DNA of 64,000 nucleotides from Parundibacterium terreum (GCF_014636315.1 NZ_BMED01000003.1:558001-622000); one strand, 5' to 3'. Numbered from the stretch's first letter, positions 8,732-18,391 are shown. Numbers and translations: made by a program. The notes: generated from the sequence alone by a model not told the origin.

Positions 8732-9699
8732 GCCATATCATTTCAGACATCATCGAGCATGGAGACGCCGTCAAGGAATTTCGCATCCGCAAGCCCGATG
8801 GCGGCGCACTGCCCGCGTGGAGTGCCGGTGCGCATGTGCAGTTGCGTTTTACGCTGCCTGACGGCAGCATCGTCGAGCGCCAGTATTCGTTGATAGGCAG
8901 CCCCGGTGAAACGCAAGAGTACCGCATCGCGGTATTGCTGGATCAGAAAGGCAGGGGTGGTTCGCGCCACTTGCATCAGCAACTGCAGATTGGCGATACG
9001 ATCACGCTCACCGGACCGTTCAACAGCTTTCCGGCCAAGCCCGCTCAAGGGCGCGTGGTGTTGATTGCCGGCGGCATAGGCGTGACCCCCCTGGTTTCGA
9101 TAGCGCATGCATTTCACAAGGAAAGGGCCGAGCTTGAGTTTCACTACCTGGCCCGCTCCCAGGAGCGTCTGGTGTTGCTGGACGATTTGAAGGCGCTTCC
9201 GTCACAGCAGTTGTTTACCCATCTGACGCAGGTCAATCCGGACACGACGGATGACGCTGGTCACGCAGAGCGTGCGGACCTGGCCGCTATCCTGGGCAAT
9301 TACACCGGCAATGCGCAAGTCTACGCCTGCGGTCCGGTCTCGTTATTGCAAGATCTACGCCGCATTGCAGCATTACTCGATTGGCCTGATTCCGCCATCC
9401 ACATGGAAAGTTTCGGCGTTCGTGGCACTACGGAAGACAAGCCTGTACAGGTCCATCTGGCGCAATCGGATATCACCGTGGACGTGGCGCCAGGCACATC
9501 CATTCTGGATGCCCTGGTAGATGCAGGTGCATTTTTGTCATTTGATTGCAAGCGCGGGGAGTGCGGCAATTGCTACACCCAGCTTGTTGAAGGCGATATA
9601 GCGCATCGCGATGTGTGCCTGACAGCACAGCAGCGTGCAGTCGGAATGTGCCCTTGCGTGTCCTGGGCGAATAGCGGGCGCATAGTATTGGACCTATAG
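8728..9699 (+). CDS. phthalate dioxygenase reductase-type FMN/NAD(P)H oxidoreductase with 2Fe-2S domain
   Basis: Electron-transfer protein of 323 residues. Order of domains: flavin-binding barrel (about 1-100, RQYSLIGSP), NAD(P)-binding domain (LIAGGIGVTPLVS; YACGPVSLL) and a C-terminal plant-type 2Fe-2S domain with C-x4-C-x2-C (CKRGECGNC) and a fourth cysteine 28 residues on, in MCPCVSW. The order matches phthalate/vanillate oxygenase reductases. The GTG start at 8728 overlaps the previous stop (GTGA) and follows GGGAG. No oxygenase gene is nearby; the translationally coupled PNPOx-like protein is the apparent partner. In some genomes the two are said to be fused, which supports a single enzyme system. 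Confidence 0.85.
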   Translation: MSHIISDIIEHGDAVKEFRIRKPDGGALPAWSAGAHVQLRFTLPDGSIVERQYSLIGSPGETQEYRIAVLLDQKGRGGSRHLHQQLQIGDTITLTGPFNSFPAKPAQGRVVLIAGGIGVTPLVSIAHAFHKERAELEFHYLARSQERLVLLDDLKALPSQQLFTHLTQVNPDTTDDAGHAERADLAAILGNYTGNAQVYACGPVSLLQDLRRIAALLDWPDSAIHMESFGVRGTTEDKPVQVHLAQSDITVDVAPGTSILDALVDAGAFLSFDCKRGECGNCYTQLVEGDIAHRDVCLTAQQRAVGMCPCVSWANSGRIVLDL

Positions 9700-9812
9700 T
9701 TCTTTACAGGGAAAGGCAGGCTCCAAGTATATCAAACCGGCCCGCTTTTGGCATACAATCTGTCGATTCACTGTAGATTCATTGTGGTGCTTATCGCCAG
9801 GGGTTCTGTGTC

Positions 9813-10721
9813 ATGTCACAAAAATCACGCTTCAGGACCTTAGCATTATTGCTATCCGGCCTGTTGTGCATCGCTACGGCATATGCTGGCCCTGGGTCTG
9901 GGGCCGATGCCGGCCATGCATCCCACTGGCCGGACAGTTGGACTACGCCGCAGGAGCCTTTCCGCATTTTCGGCAATAGCTATTACGTCGGCGTGCATGG
10001 TCTCAGCTCGGTGCTGGTGACTTCTGACCAGGGCCATATCTTGCTGGATGGTGCATTGCCGGAATCGGCGGACAAGATCGCCGCCAGCATACGCGCACTG
10101 GGGTTCAAGCTGGAAGATGTCAAATTCATCCTCAATTCCCACGCGCATTTTGATCATGCCGGTGGCATAGCGAAATTGCAGCGTTTGAGTGGCGCGACTG
10201 TCGCCGCCAGCCCCTCGGCCATACAGGCCATGATGCAGGGGCATGTGGGCGAAGACGATCCTCAAGCCGGCAATGCGACTCCCTATCCTCCGGTGGTGGG
10301 CACCCGCGCTGTGCATGACGGAGAAACTCTGACTGTAGGACCGCTGGCGGTGACCGCCCACTTCACTCCCGGCCATACGCCAGGCGGAACCAGTTGGACC
10401 TGGAAATCCTGCGAAGGCAAGCGCTGCGCCAGCATCGTGTATGCAGACAGCATTAATCCGGTATCTGTTGCCGATTTCAAATTTACCGACAACGACAATT
10501 ATCCGAACGCGATCCGGGATCTGGAAGGGAGCTTTGCAACCCTTTCCAAGTTACCCTGCGATATCCTGATATCGGTACATCCGGAGTTTTCCGGCATGTG
10601 GGCAAAACTAGCTCGGACGACGTCGGAAAAGAATGGCTTTTTTGTTCCACGGGCATGCCGTAAATATGTGGGCGTTTTCAAAGAAAGCCTGCGCAAACGG
10701 ATAGCTGCGGAGCATAGCTGA
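9813..10721 (+). CDS. subclass B3 metallo-beta-lactamase
   Basis: Predicted periplasmic zinc enzyme of 302 residues that hydrolyses beta-lactams. A signal peptide ends near ATAYAG. Zinc ligands of subclass B3 are all present: HAHFDH (His110, His112, Asp114, His115), His188 in PGHTPGG and His256 in SVHPEFSG; the cysteine ligand of B1/B2 enzymes is absent, a serine stands in its place (ADSINP). Two other cysteines (SCEGKRC) are shared with THIN-B-like enzymes. The best relative by eye is THIN-B of Janthinobacterium lividum, but they are clearly distinct. There are no mobile-element signs and no adjacent LysR-type ampR gene, so this is probably an intrinsic chromosomal gene. Substrate range is not predictable from sequence. 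Confidence 0.9.
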   Translation: MSQKSRFRTLALLLSGLLCIATAYAGPGSGADAGHASHWPDSWTTPQEPFRIFGNSYYVGVHGLSSVLVTSDQGHILLDGALPESADKIAASIRALGFKLEDVKFILNSHAHFDHAGGIAKLQRLSGATVAASPSAIQAMMQGHVGEDDPQAGNATPYPPVVGTRAVHDGETLTVGPLAVTAHFTPGHTPGGTSWTWKSCEGKRCASIVYADSINPVSVADFKFTDNDNYPNAIRDLEGSFATLSKLPCDILISVHPEFSGMWAKLARTTSEKNGFFVPRACRKYVGVFKESLRKRIAAEHS

Positions 10722-10861
10722 GCGCCCAGCCGCTACGGTTGTTGATCAGGGAGAGCGGACCTCACACAAAAATAGGTCTCCACAGTAGAATAGTTATGCC
10801 GGAAGTGTATGCCTGCAGCAGGATCGCCATTGTCGAAATATAAATTAGATAGAGGACACAA

Positions 10862-11842
10862 ATGCTCGCGCCAGCCAAACCCGAAAACGAAGCGCTACGC
10901 GTCAATACTCTGCACTCGCTGAATATCCTGGATACTCCGGCCGAGGAGCGCTTTGACCGGCTAACCCGGCTGGCAAAGCGTCTGTTTGGCGTACCTATTG
11001 CGCTGGTGAGCCTGGTTGATTCTGACCGGCAATGGCTCAAATCATGTGCCGGGCTCTCTGCCAGCGAGACGCCGCGCGATATTTCATTTTGCGGGCATGC
11101 AATCCTGAATGACGGCATTTTTACTATCCCGGATGCACTGGCCGATGATCGCTTCCACGATAATCCCTTGGTAACCGGAGATCCTTACGTGCGTTTTTAT
11201 GCCGGCTGCCCATTGTCGGTGCCTAATGGCAGCAAGATAGGCACGCTATGCCTGATCGATGTCAAGCCGCGCGACATGGATGAAGAAGACCGCAAGCTGC
11301 TGCGCGATCTTGCCGCGATGGCGGAGCAGGAAATTGCCGCAATCCAGATGGCCACCATCGATGAATTAACCGCCTTGTCCAATCGCCGGGGTTTTGAATC
11401 GCTGGCACAGCATGCGCTGAATGTCTGCAAGCGCATGGAAAAGCCGATGTCGCTGCTGTTCTTCGACTTGAACGATTTCAAGAAAATCAACGATACCTAC
11501 GGCCATGCGGAAGGAGACAGGGCCCTGTCTACGTTTGCCGGCCTATTGCAAAGTGTGTTTCGCGATAGCGATGTTGTGGGCCGCCTTGGCGGTGACGAGT
11601 TTGTGGCTTTGCTGACCAATTCCAATTATCAAGAAGCATCGCTTGCCATACAGCGTCTGCAGCATGCGGTGGATGCGCGCAATGCAGAAGATGCGCGTGG
11701 CTACGATATCCGCTTTAGCGTGGGGCAGATCGAGTATGCGGCAGAGCGGCATACCTCCATTGCAAGCCTCCTGGCCGATGCGGATACTGCCATGTATGCC
11801 AACAAGCAGGCAATGAAGGCGAAACGTTTAGTGGTGCATTGA
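10862..11842 (+). CDS. GAF-GGDEF diguanylate cyclase
   Basis: Protein of 326 residues that probably makes cyclic di-GMP. The N-terminal GAF domain (about 20-160: RLTRLAKRLFGVPIALVSLV, then YAGCPLSVPNGSKIGTLCLI) is a ligand or redox sensor. The GGDEF domain (about 165-326) has an intact active-site loop RLGGDEF and an RxxD allosteric site (RDSD) five residues before it, so feedback inhibition by product is likely. The start has GAGG six bases upstream. It is followed by a bidirectional terminator shared with the convergent gguB gene. No membrane segment is seen. Confidence 0.9.
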   Translation: MLAPAKPENEALRVNTLHSLNILDTPAEERFDRLTRLAKRLFGVPIALVSLVDSDRQWLKSCAGLSASETPRDISFCGHAILNDGIFTIPDALADDRFHDNPLVTGDPYVRFYAGCPLSVPNGSKIGTLCLIDVKPRDMDEEDRKLLRDLAAMAEQEIAAIQMATIDELTALSNRRGFESLAQHALNVCKRMEKPMSLLFFDLNDFKKINDTYGHAEGDRALSTFAGLLQSVFRDSDVVGRLGGDEFVALLTNSNYQEASLAIQRLQHAVDARNAEDARGYDIRFSVGQIEYAAERHTSIASLLADADTAMYANKQAMKAKRLVVH

Positions 11843-11863
11843 AGCGCGGTGCACCTCATGCAT

Positions 11864-11898
11864 AAAAAAAGGAGAGGTAATCAGCCTCTCCTTTTTGT
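11864..11898. terminator. bidirectional terminator between the GGDEF gene and gguB
   Basis: AAAGGAGAGG and CCTCTCCTTT form a 10-pair stem with a seven-base loop (11868-11894). It is flanked by an A-run on the left and a T-rich run on the right, so it can end transcripts from both sides. Confidence 0.85.
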
Positions 11899-11920
11899 TT
11901 TGTGTTCTTCGGGTTCTAAA

Positions 11921-13201
11921 TCATTTGTTCTTGTTATACACGTCCACAAAGACCGCTGCCAGCAATACCAGTCCCTTGATCACCTGCTGGTAGTCGATGC
12001 CTATGCCCATGATGGACATGCCGTTGTTCATCACGCCCATCACAAAGGCGCCGATGACCGCGCCCATTACTTTGCCGACGCCGCCGGATGCGGATGCGCC
12101 GCCGATGAAGCAGGCTGCAATCACGTCCAGTTCAAAGCCGGTACCTGCCTTTGGCGTAGCCGTGTTCAGGCGAGCCGCAAAGATCAGGCCGGCCAGTGCT
12201 GCGAGCATGCCCATGTTGACGAAGGTATAGAAAGATACGCGCTCGGTCTTGATGCCGGACAGGCGTGCTGCTTTTTCATTGCCGCCCACTGCATATACAC
12301 GGCGGCCCAGTACCGTCCGGTTGGCTATGAAGGTGTACGCGACCATCAGCACAAACATCACGATCAGCACGTTAGGCATGCCTTTATAAGAGGCCAGCAG
12401 GTAGCTGAAGTACACGATCACAGCAGCGAAAACAGCATTCTTCAGGAAAAAAAACTGATACGGCTCATCCACCATGCCATAGCGCGCCTGTTTCAGGCGG
12501 CTGCGGAGTTTGACAAAGATCAGGATTGCCGCAACGATCACGCCAACGACCAATGAAGTCACGCGGAACTCGCCGGTTTCTATCAGTTCTGGAATAAAGC
12601 CCGAGCTCAGGCGCTGGAATCCGTCAGGGAAGGGGCCTACCGATTGTCCCTGCAAGAGCGCCAGCGTCAGGCCCTTGAAGACCAGCATGCCGGCCAGCGT
12701 GACGATGAAGGCGGGTATGCGGAAGAAGGCGACAAAATATCCCTGCGCAGCGCCGATAATGGCGCCTGCTACCAGGCAGATCAGCGCGGCCAGCATGAAA
12801 TTCATGTTGTAGTTGACGATCAGTACTGCCGCCAGCGCACCGATAAAACCGACCACCGAGCCCACCGACAGATCGATATGGCCTGCCACGATCACCATCA
12901 GCATGCCCAGCGCCATGATGACGATATAGCTGTTCTGCAAGACTAGGTTGGTCAGGTTCAGCGGCTGCATCAGCGTGCCGTCCGTCATCACCTGGAAGAA
13001 AGCCATGATCGCGATCAGCGACATCAGCATGCCGTATTCGCGCATATTGTTTTTCAGGAAGCTGCCGTAGCCCTTGCCTTGGGCATCCTGCTCTGCCGGG
13101 ATATTCTTTACGTCTTTCATACTTGTCGTTCCTGATGTAATTTCCGATACTGCTTCAGATGCAATGCCGGCGGAGTCCGCCGTAGCCAGTTTATTTGCCA
13201 T
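11921..13201 (-). CDS. gguB: multiple-sugar ABC transporter permease (GguB/XylH-like)
   Basis: Inner-membrane permease of about 426 residues for the ChvE-GguAB sugar importer. There is an N-terminal cytoplasmic stretch and then many membrane segments; the family motif [20 protein letters not shown] is seen near residue 108, and [20 protein letters not shown] near the C-terminus, both as in ribose/xylose/galactose-type permeases. The start at 13201 (MANKL) has AGAAGG five bases upstream and overlaps the end of gguA by 11 bases; an ATG at 13216 lacks a site. It is the last gene of the leftward chvE-gguA-gguB operon and ends near a terminator. Confidence 0.9.
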   Translation of the reverse strand: MANKLATADSAGIASEAVSEITSGTTSMKDVKNIPAEQDAQGKGYGSFLKNNMREYGMLMSLIAIMAFFQVMTDGTLMQPLNLTNLVLQNSYIVIMALGMLMVIVAGHIDLSVGSVVGFIGALAAVLIVNYNMNFMLAALICLVAGAIIGAAQGYFVAFFRIPAFIVTLAGMLVFKGLTLALLQGQSVGPFPDGFQRLSSGFIPELIETGEFRVTSLVVGVIVAAILIFVKLRSRLKQARYGMVDEPYQFFFLKNAVFAAVIVYFSYLLASYKGMPNVLIVMFVLMVAYTFIANRTVLGRRVYAVGGNEKAARLSGIKTERVSFYTFVNMGMLAALAGLIFAARLNTATPKAGTGFELDVIAACFIGGASASGGVGKVMGAVIGAFVMGVMNNGMSIMGIGIDYQQVIKGLVLLAAVFVDVYNKNK

Positions 13202-14732
13202 GATTGCCTTCTCCATTCTTGACGATTGCCCGCATGATTTTTTCCTGGCTGGCTTCCGCTATAGGAAATTCCGCGACGAAATTGCCCTCGTTCATCACAT
13301 AGATGCGGTCGCACATGCCCAGCAGTTCCGGCATCTCGGATGAGATCATGATGATGCCTTTGCCTTCTGCGGCGAGCTGGCTGATGATGCTGTAGATTTC
13401 ATATTTGGCGCCGACGTCGATGCCACGGCTGGGTTCGTCCAGTATCAGGATGTCCGGATTGGAGAACAGCCATTTGCTCAGCACGACCTTTTGCTGGTTG
13501 CCGCCGGAAAGATTCAATACCTTCTGGAATACATTCGAGCTGCGTATCTTCAGCTTGCTGCGGTAGTCTGCAGCGACTGAGTATTCGCGGCCTTCATCGA
13601 TCACCAGCTTGCTGGACACGCCTGGCAGGTTGGCCAGGCTGACGTTGCGCTTGATGTCGTCTTCCAGGATCAGGCCCAGGCCTTTCCTGTCTTCGGTTGC
13701 ATAGGCGAGGCCGTGCCGGATGGCCTTTTGTATACTGCTGACATCGATCTGCTGGCCGTTTTTCAATACCTTGCCGCTGATATTGCGGCCATAGGAGCGG
13801 CCGAAGATACTCATCGCCAACTCAGTGCGGCCGGCACCCATCAGGCCGGCGATGCCGACAATCTCGCCTTTTCTGACATTGAAGCTGACGCCCTTGATGA
13901 CCTGCCGTTCCGCCTGCTCGGGATGATGCACGCGCCAGTCCTGCACTTCAAAGATGGTTTCGCCTATCTGCGGAGTGCGCTTCGGATAGCGGTCCGCCAT
14001 TTCGCGGCCTACCATGTTCTGGATGATCCTGTCTTCGCTGATCGGCTCCTTGCGGCAGTCAAAACTTTCCACTGTCGTGCCGTCACGCAGCACCGTGATC
14101 GCGTCGGCCACCTTGGAGATTTCATTCAGCTTGTGCGAGATCAGGATGGAGGAAATACCCTGCTGCTTCAGTTCCAGCAGCAATTCCAGCAAGGCATCGC
14201 TGTCGCTTTCATTCAAGCTGGCGGTAGGCTCATCCAGGATCAGTAGTTTGACTTCCTTGGAGAGCGCCTTCGCAATCTCTATCAGCTGCTGCTTGCCGAC
14301 ACCGAGGCTGTTGACCAGGGTATTCGGCAATTCATTCAGGCCCACCTTCTGCAGCAGTTCGCGTGTCTTGGTATACGCCAGCGCCCAGTCGATGATGCCG
14401 TTTTTTGATTGTTCGTTACCGAGGAACAGGTTCTCCGCAATGGATAGCAGCGGTACCAGAGCCAGTTCCTGGTGAATGATGATGATGCCGATTTTTTCGC
14501 TATCGGAGATATCCTTGAACTGCCTTGTTTCGCCGTGATACAGAATGTCACCGGAATAGCTGCCGTGGGGATAGACGCCGCTGAGGACTTTCATCAGCGT
14601 TGATTTGCCGGCTCCGTTCTCTCCGACTATCGCGTGAATCTCGCCGCTACGAACTTGAAGATTGACATTGTCCAGCGCTTTCACACCGGGGAAGGTCTTC
14701 CTTATCCCGCGCATTTCCAGGATAGTATTCAT
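13191..14732 (-). CDS. gguA: multiple-sugar ABC transporter ATP-binding protein (GguA-like)
   Basis: Protein of 513 residues with two fused ATPase domains, as in monosaccharide importers. The first has Walker [10 protein letters not shown] and Walker [12 protein letters not shown]; its signature is degenerate (SLGVGKQQ). The second has a degenerate P-loop (GLMGAGRTE) but a full signature LSGGNQQ and [11 protein letters not shown]. The start at 14732 follows AGAGG by seven bases; in-frame codons further upstream belong to the gap after chvE. It energises sugar import together with GguB and ChvE. The family is sure; the sugar range is inferred from the neighbours. Confidence 0.92.
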   Translation of the reverse strand: MNTILEMRGIRKTFPGVKALDNVNLQVRSGEIHAIVGENGAGKSTLMKVLSGVYPHGSYSGDILYHGETRQFKDISDSEKIGIIIIHQELALVPLLSIAENLFLGNEQSKNGIIDWALAYTKTRELLQKVGLNELPNTLVNSLGVGKQQLIEIAKALSKEVKLLILDEPTASLNESDSDALLELLLELKQQGISSILISHKLNEISKVADAITVLRDGTTVESFDCRKEPISEDRIIQNMVGREMADRYPKRTPQIGETIFEVQDWRVHHPEQAERQVIKGVSFNVRKGEIVGIAGLMGAGRTELAMSIFGRSYGRNISGKVLKNGQQIDVSSIQKAIRHGLAYATEDRKGLGLILEDDIKRNVSLANLPGVSSKLVIDEGREYSVAADYRSKLKIRSSNVFQKVLNLSGGNQQKVVLSKWLFSNPDILILDEPSRGIDVGAKYEIYSIISQLAAEGKGIIMISSEMPELLGMCDRIYVMNEGNFVAEFPIAEASQEKIMRAIVKNGEGNHGK

Positions 14733-14849
14733 CTTATAACCTCTTAAGTCCGCGTTCTCCCCAATAGCGGGAAAGCGGACAGTTTGTCTCAAACTCTTGA
14801 TTTTATTTTGCCTGCCACAATGGATCAGACGCAGACTGGGCTCAGACCC

Positions 14850-14884
14850 AACGGATGCAGTGGCAGCGGCGCACTGCATCCGTT
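14850..14884 (-). repeat. strong intercistronic hairpin between chvE and gguA
   Basis: AACGGATGCAGTG (14850-14862) and CACTGCATCCGTT (14872-14884) pair perfectly over 13 bases around a nine-base loop. There is no T-run after it on the coding strand. Placed between the binding-protein gene and the ATPase gene, it may protect the chvE message or reduce read-through, so that binding protein is made in excess. Confidence 0.65.
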
Positions 14885-14919
14885 TTCAGGACATTATAGT
14901 AGTGGCTGTTAGCCCGCTA

Positions 14920-15987
14920 TTATTTGAACTGTGCTTCTGTGTAGTAGCCGCTGCCTGTGACTAGGATCTGCTTCCAGTTGGATGCATCCACGCTGACTGG
15001 TTTCAACAGGTAGGAAGGTACTACCTTCACACCGTTGTTGTAGGTTTTAGTATCGTTGATCTGAGGCGTTTTACCGCTCAGGACAGCGTCTACCATGCCT
15101 ACAGTGACTTTAGCCAGTTCACGCGTATCTTTGAACACGGTGGATTTTTGTTCGCCGCGCAGGATGGATTTAACGGAAGCAACTTCCGCATCCTGGCCGG
15201 TGACGATAGGCATAGGCAGTTTAGGTGTGCCATAGCCCACGCCTTTCAGCGAAGACAAAATACCGATGCTCAGGCCGTCGTATGGGGACAATACTGCGTC
15301 CACATGGCTGTTGGTGTAATAGGCGCTCAGCAGATTGTCCATGCGTGCCTGTGCAACAGCGCCATCCCAGCGCAGCGTGGAAACTTTGTCCATGCCGAGC
15401 TGTTTGCTGCGTACGACCAGCTTGCCGCTGTCGATGTAGGGCTTCAGTACCGACATCGCGCCGTTGTAGAAGAAGAATGCGTTGTTGTCGTCCGCGGAAC
15501 CGCCGAACAATTCGATATTGAAAGGACCTTTGCCTGCTTTCAGGTTCAGTGCGGTTTCAATATAGCTGGCCTGCATGACGCCAACCTGGAAGTTGTCGAA
15601 AGTGGCGTAGTAATCCACGTTCTTGGAACCGCGGATCAGCCTGTCGTAAGCGATGACCTTGATGCCCTTGTCGGCCGCTTTTTGCAAGGCATTGGACAGA
15701 GTGGTGCCGTCGATCGCAGCAATCACCAGAACTTTGACGTTCTTGGTGATCATGTTTTCGATCTGGGCCAATTGGTTAGGAATATCGTCGTCTGCGTATT
15801 GCAGATCGGTCTTGTAGCCGCGTTCCTTGAATACCTTGACCATATTGTCGCCGTCAGCAATCCAGCGAGCGGAAGCCTTGGTTGGCATGGAAATGCCGAT
15901 CGGGCCTTTTTCCTGGGCGCCTGCCAGAGGGGCGGCCGCCACGATACCGATCGCAAGTCCTGCGACCATAAATTTGATCATTTTCAC
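14920..15987 (-). CDS. chvE: ChvE-type multiple-sugar periplasmic binding protein
   Basis: Periplasmic binding protein of 355 residues that captures aldoses for GguAB. A signal peptide ends near APLAGA. The mature part is very close to Agrobacterium ChvE over its whole length, with shared phrases [41 protein letters not shown]-like [46 protein letters not shown] and [14 protein letters not shown]. ChvE binds galactose, arabinose, glucose and related sugars. The GTG start at 15987 has GGAG seven bases upstream; an ATG two codons on is further away. It is the first gene of the operon and is transcribed from the operator/promoter block at 16199-16267. Confidence 0.95.
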   Translation of the reverse strand: MKMIKFMVAGLAIGIVAAAPLAGAQEKGPIGISMPTKASARWIADGDNMVKVFKERGYKTDLQYADDDIPNQLAQIENMITKNVKVLVIAAIDGTTLSNALQKAADKGIKVIAYDRLIRGSKNVDYYATFDNFQVGVMQASYIETALNLKAGKGPFNIELFGGSADDNNAFFFYNGAMSVLKPYIDSGKLVVRSKQLGMDKVSTLRWDGAVAQARMDNLLSAYYTNSHVDAVLSPYDGLSIGILSSLKGVGYGTPKLPMPIVTGQDAEVASVKSILRGEQKSTVFKDTRELAKVTVGMVDAVLSGKTPQINDTKTYNNGVKVVPSYLLKPVSVDASNWKQILVTGSGYYTEAQFK

Positions 15988-16198
15988 AAACTGTCTCCTG
16001 TTATTTTGATGCCTGCATTTAAATATGTTGCAGCAGGCAAGCGCAGGTCAAGCTGGCTTGCCTACCTTCCCCCGCATCGACACCGGCGCGTAGCTGTGCT
16101 CCGTCACCTGTTTTTGCGATCGCAATGTGAACTGCCCGGTAGGCTCCTTCAGATATTGCCGGAAGGGAGCCTGTACTTTGGGCTTCATTTCGATGCGT

Positions 16199-16267
16199 GG
16201 ATACTAAATTGTCTAAAGATATCTTTCTAATGACTTTTTAACTAAATTTGATATCGAATTTGGTATC
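16199..16267 (-). promoter_or_regulatory. LysR-type operator and promoter block for chvE (copy A)
   Basis: Read on the minus strand, it begins GATACC-N6-GATATC, has GAAAGATATC 41 bases in, and a -10-like TAGTAT at offset 62-67 (16206-16201). It matches copy B at 59 of 69 positions, including 24 identical bases in a row in the middle. The layout fits a recognition site near -65 and an activation site near -35 of a LysR-type activator, with a poor -35 hexamer. The likely regulator is the GbpR-like protein at 22069. Confidence 0.7.
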
Positions 16268-16417
16268 TGCTGCGCTGAAAGCCCCGCGCAAAAGCCGCCA
16301 ATTATGAACCTTTGCCCGCAGCTTTGCTGCCAGCATTCCAAACGTGCCTCAAAACTTGGCATGAGGGTGGTGTTTTTGACAGTTTATTGGGCAAAAACAG
16401 GCGATAGGCTGAAATTT

Positions 16418-16486
16418 GATATCAAATCCGGTATCAAATTGGGGAAAAAAGTCATTAGAAAGATATCTTCAGACTGTTTAGTATCC
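16418..16486 (+). promoter_or_regulatory. LysR-type operator and promoter block for the dehydratase operon (copy B)
   Basis: Starts GATATCAAATCC-GGTATCAA, in which TTGATA and TATCAA form an inverted repeat; GAAAGATATC lies at offset 41-50 and TAGTAT at 16479-16484 serves as a -10 candidate. It is the mirror copy of 16199-16267, pointing rightward to the gene at 16588. Spacing between the three elements is the same as in copies A and C. Confidence 0.7.
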
Positions 16487-16587
16487 GTACACTTTACGCT
16501 TCACACTGGCTGTGATTGGGCCCGGGCAAGTTGGCCTGGCCAAGGCCAAATACCCGAAATATAAAACAAAATAGTTTGGAAACAAGT

Positions 16588-18327
16588 ATGTCCGAGACAA
16601 AGAAAGTGCGTCTGCGCTCCGCAGAATGGTTTGGTACAGCAGATAAAAATGGCTTCATGTACCGTAGCTGGATGAAAAACCAGGGTATTCCCGATCATGA
16701 GTTCCAGGGCAAGCCCATCATTGGCATCTGCAATACCTGGTCTGAACTCACCCCCTGCAATGCGCACTTCCGCAAGATCGCAGAACACGTCAAGCGCGGC
16801 ATCCTGGAAGCCGGCGGCTTTCCGGTAGAGTTTCCGGTGTTTTCCAACGGCGAGTCCAACCTGCGTCCTACCGCGATGCTGACCCGCAACCTGGCCAGTA
16901 TCGACGTGGAAGAATCCATACGCGGTAATCCCATGGATGCAGTGGTGCTGCTGGTGGGCTGCGACAAGACCACGCCCGCACTATTGATGGGTGCAGCAAG
17001 CTGCGACGTGCCGGCAATCGTAGTCAGCGGCGGCCCTATGCTGAACGGCAAGCACGAAGGCAAGGACATAGGATCAGGCACGGCAGTATGGCAACTGCAC
17101 GAGGCAGTGAAGGCCGGCCAGATCACTATGCATCAATTCATGTCGGCAGAGTCCGGCATGTCGCGCTCTGCCGGCACCTGCAATACCATGGGTACGGCCT
17201 CCACGATGGCCTGCATGGCCGAAGCGCTGGGCACTTCGCTGCCGCACAATGCTGCCATCCCTGCGGTTGATTCGCGCCGCTATGTATTGGCGCACATGTC
17301 AGGCATACGCATCGTGGAAATGGTGTGGGAAGATCTGCGCCTGTCCAAGGTGCTGACCAAGGAAGCATTTGAAAATGCGATACGCGTCAATGCGGCTATA
17401 GGCGGCTCCACCAACGCAGTGATCCACCTGAAGGCGATAGCCGGCCGCATGGGCGTGCCGCTGGAACTGGAAGACTGGACCCGCATAGGGCGCGAGACAC
17501 CAACTATCGTTGATCTGATGCCTTCCGGCCGTTTCCTGATGGAAGAGTTTTATTATGCCGGCGGCTTGCCGGGAGTGCTGCGCCGCCTGGGCGAAGCGAA
17601 CCTGATTCCGCACAAGGATGCACTGACCGTGAACGGCAAGAGCATCTGGGAAAACACCAGCGCCGCGCCTATCTATAACGACGAAGTGATACGCCCGCTG
17701 GACAAGCCCCTGATCGCAGACGGCGGCATCAGTATCCTGCGCGGCAACCTGGCCCCGCGCGGTGCGGTACTGAAACCTTCCGCCGCGTCGCCGGAACTGA
17801 TGCAGCATCGCGGCAAGGCAGTTGTCTTTGAAAATTTTGACCACTACAAGCAGCGCATCGTTGATCCGGATTTGGATGTGGATGCCAGCTCGGTGCTGGT
17901 GATGAAGAATTGCGGCCCCAAGGGCTACCCCGGCATGGCAGAGGTCGGCAATATGGGCTTGCCGCCTAAGTTGCTGGCCCAGGGCGTGAAGGACATGGTG
18001 CGTATTTCGGATGCCCGCATGAGCGGTACCGCCTATGGCACCGTGGTGTTGCACGTTGCGCCGGAAGCCGCCGCCGGCGGCCCGCTGGCCATCGTGCAGG
18101 ACGGTGACTATGTCGAGCTGGATTGCCATGCAGGCCGCCTGCATCTGGATATCAGCGATGAAGAAATGGCCAGTCGCCTGAAGCAATTGGGTGAGCAACC
18201 ACCATTGCCGATACAGAGCGGCTACCAGCAACTGTATATAGACCGGGTATTACAGGCGGACGAAGGTTGCGATTTTGACTTCCTGGTCGGTTGCCGCGGC
18301 TCGGCAGTTCCCAAGCATTCACACTAA
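16588..18327 (+). CDS. IlvD/Edd-family sugar-acid dehydratase, probable L-arabonate dehydratase
   Basis: Cytoplasmic 2Fe-2S enzyme of 579 residues that removes water from an aldonate to give a 2-keto-3-deoxy acid. The cluster cysteines Cys57 (TPCN), Cys125 (VGCDKT) and Cys198 (GTCNTMG) are in place, two positions before those of the Rhizobium L-arabonate dehydratase, and the catalytic serine lies in DARMSG. The start at 16588 follows a weak GGA site; no ATG further up is preferable. It leads an operon with an AraD1/GguC protein, a ketoglutarate semialdehyde dehydrogenase and a sugar dehydrogenase, which is the non-phosphorylative pentose pathway, so arabonate is the likely substrate; xylonate is the alternative. 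Its paralogue is at 24223. Confidence 0.88.
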   Translation: MSETKKVRLRSAEWFGTADKNGFMYRSWMKNQGIPDHEFQGKPIIGICNTWSELTPCNAHFRKIAEHVKRGILEAGGFPVEFPVFSNGESNLRPTAMLTRNLASIDVEESIRGNPMDAVVLLVGCDKTTPALLMGAASCDVPAIVVSGGPMLNGKHEGKDIGSGTAVWQLHEAVKAGQITMHQFMSAESGMSRSAGTCNTMGTASTMACMAEALGTSLPHNAAIPAVDSRRYVLAHMSGIRIVEMVWEDLRLSKVLTKEAFENAIRVNAAIGGSTNAVIHLKAIAGRMGVPLELEDWTRIGRETPTIVDLMPSGRFLMEEFYYAGGLPGVLRRLGEANLIPHKDALTVNGKSIWENTSAAPIYNDEVIRPLDKPLIADGGISILRGNLAPRGAVLKPSAASPELMQHRGKAVVFENFDHYKQRIVDPDLDVDASSVLVMKNCGPKGYPGMAEVGNMGLPPKLLAQGVKDMVRISDARMSGTAYGTVVLHVAPEAAAGGPLAIVQDGDYVELDCHAGRLHLDISDEEMASRLKQLGEQPPLPIQSGYQQLYIDRVLQADEGCDFDFLVGCRGSAVPKHSH

Positions 18328-18391
18328 TACTTTATTTGCCGGTGGCCGGCGGACGTCCGCTGTCCATGCAAAATAAAAGACAGGAGACAAT

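Larger units (their letters stand above)
15988..16587. other. 600-base divergent control region between chvE and the first dehydratase operon
   Basis: No coding frame is supported here. The region carries two 69-base blocks in inverted orientation (16199-16267 and 16418-16486), each an operator plus promoter facing outward. They are separated by a 150-base stretch without evident features. The expected chvE leader is about 200 bases long and that of the dehydratase operon about 95. Confidence 0.75.

Noticed and set aside
15148-16230. 360-codon frame on the plus strand across chvE
   Set aside because: ChvE is a full-length, highly recognisable protein on the other strand, and the frame runs into the promoter region.
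17299-18231. 310-codon frame on the minus strand opposite the first dehydratase
   Set aside because: Shadow of an intact IlvD/Edd gene; no motif or start signal.
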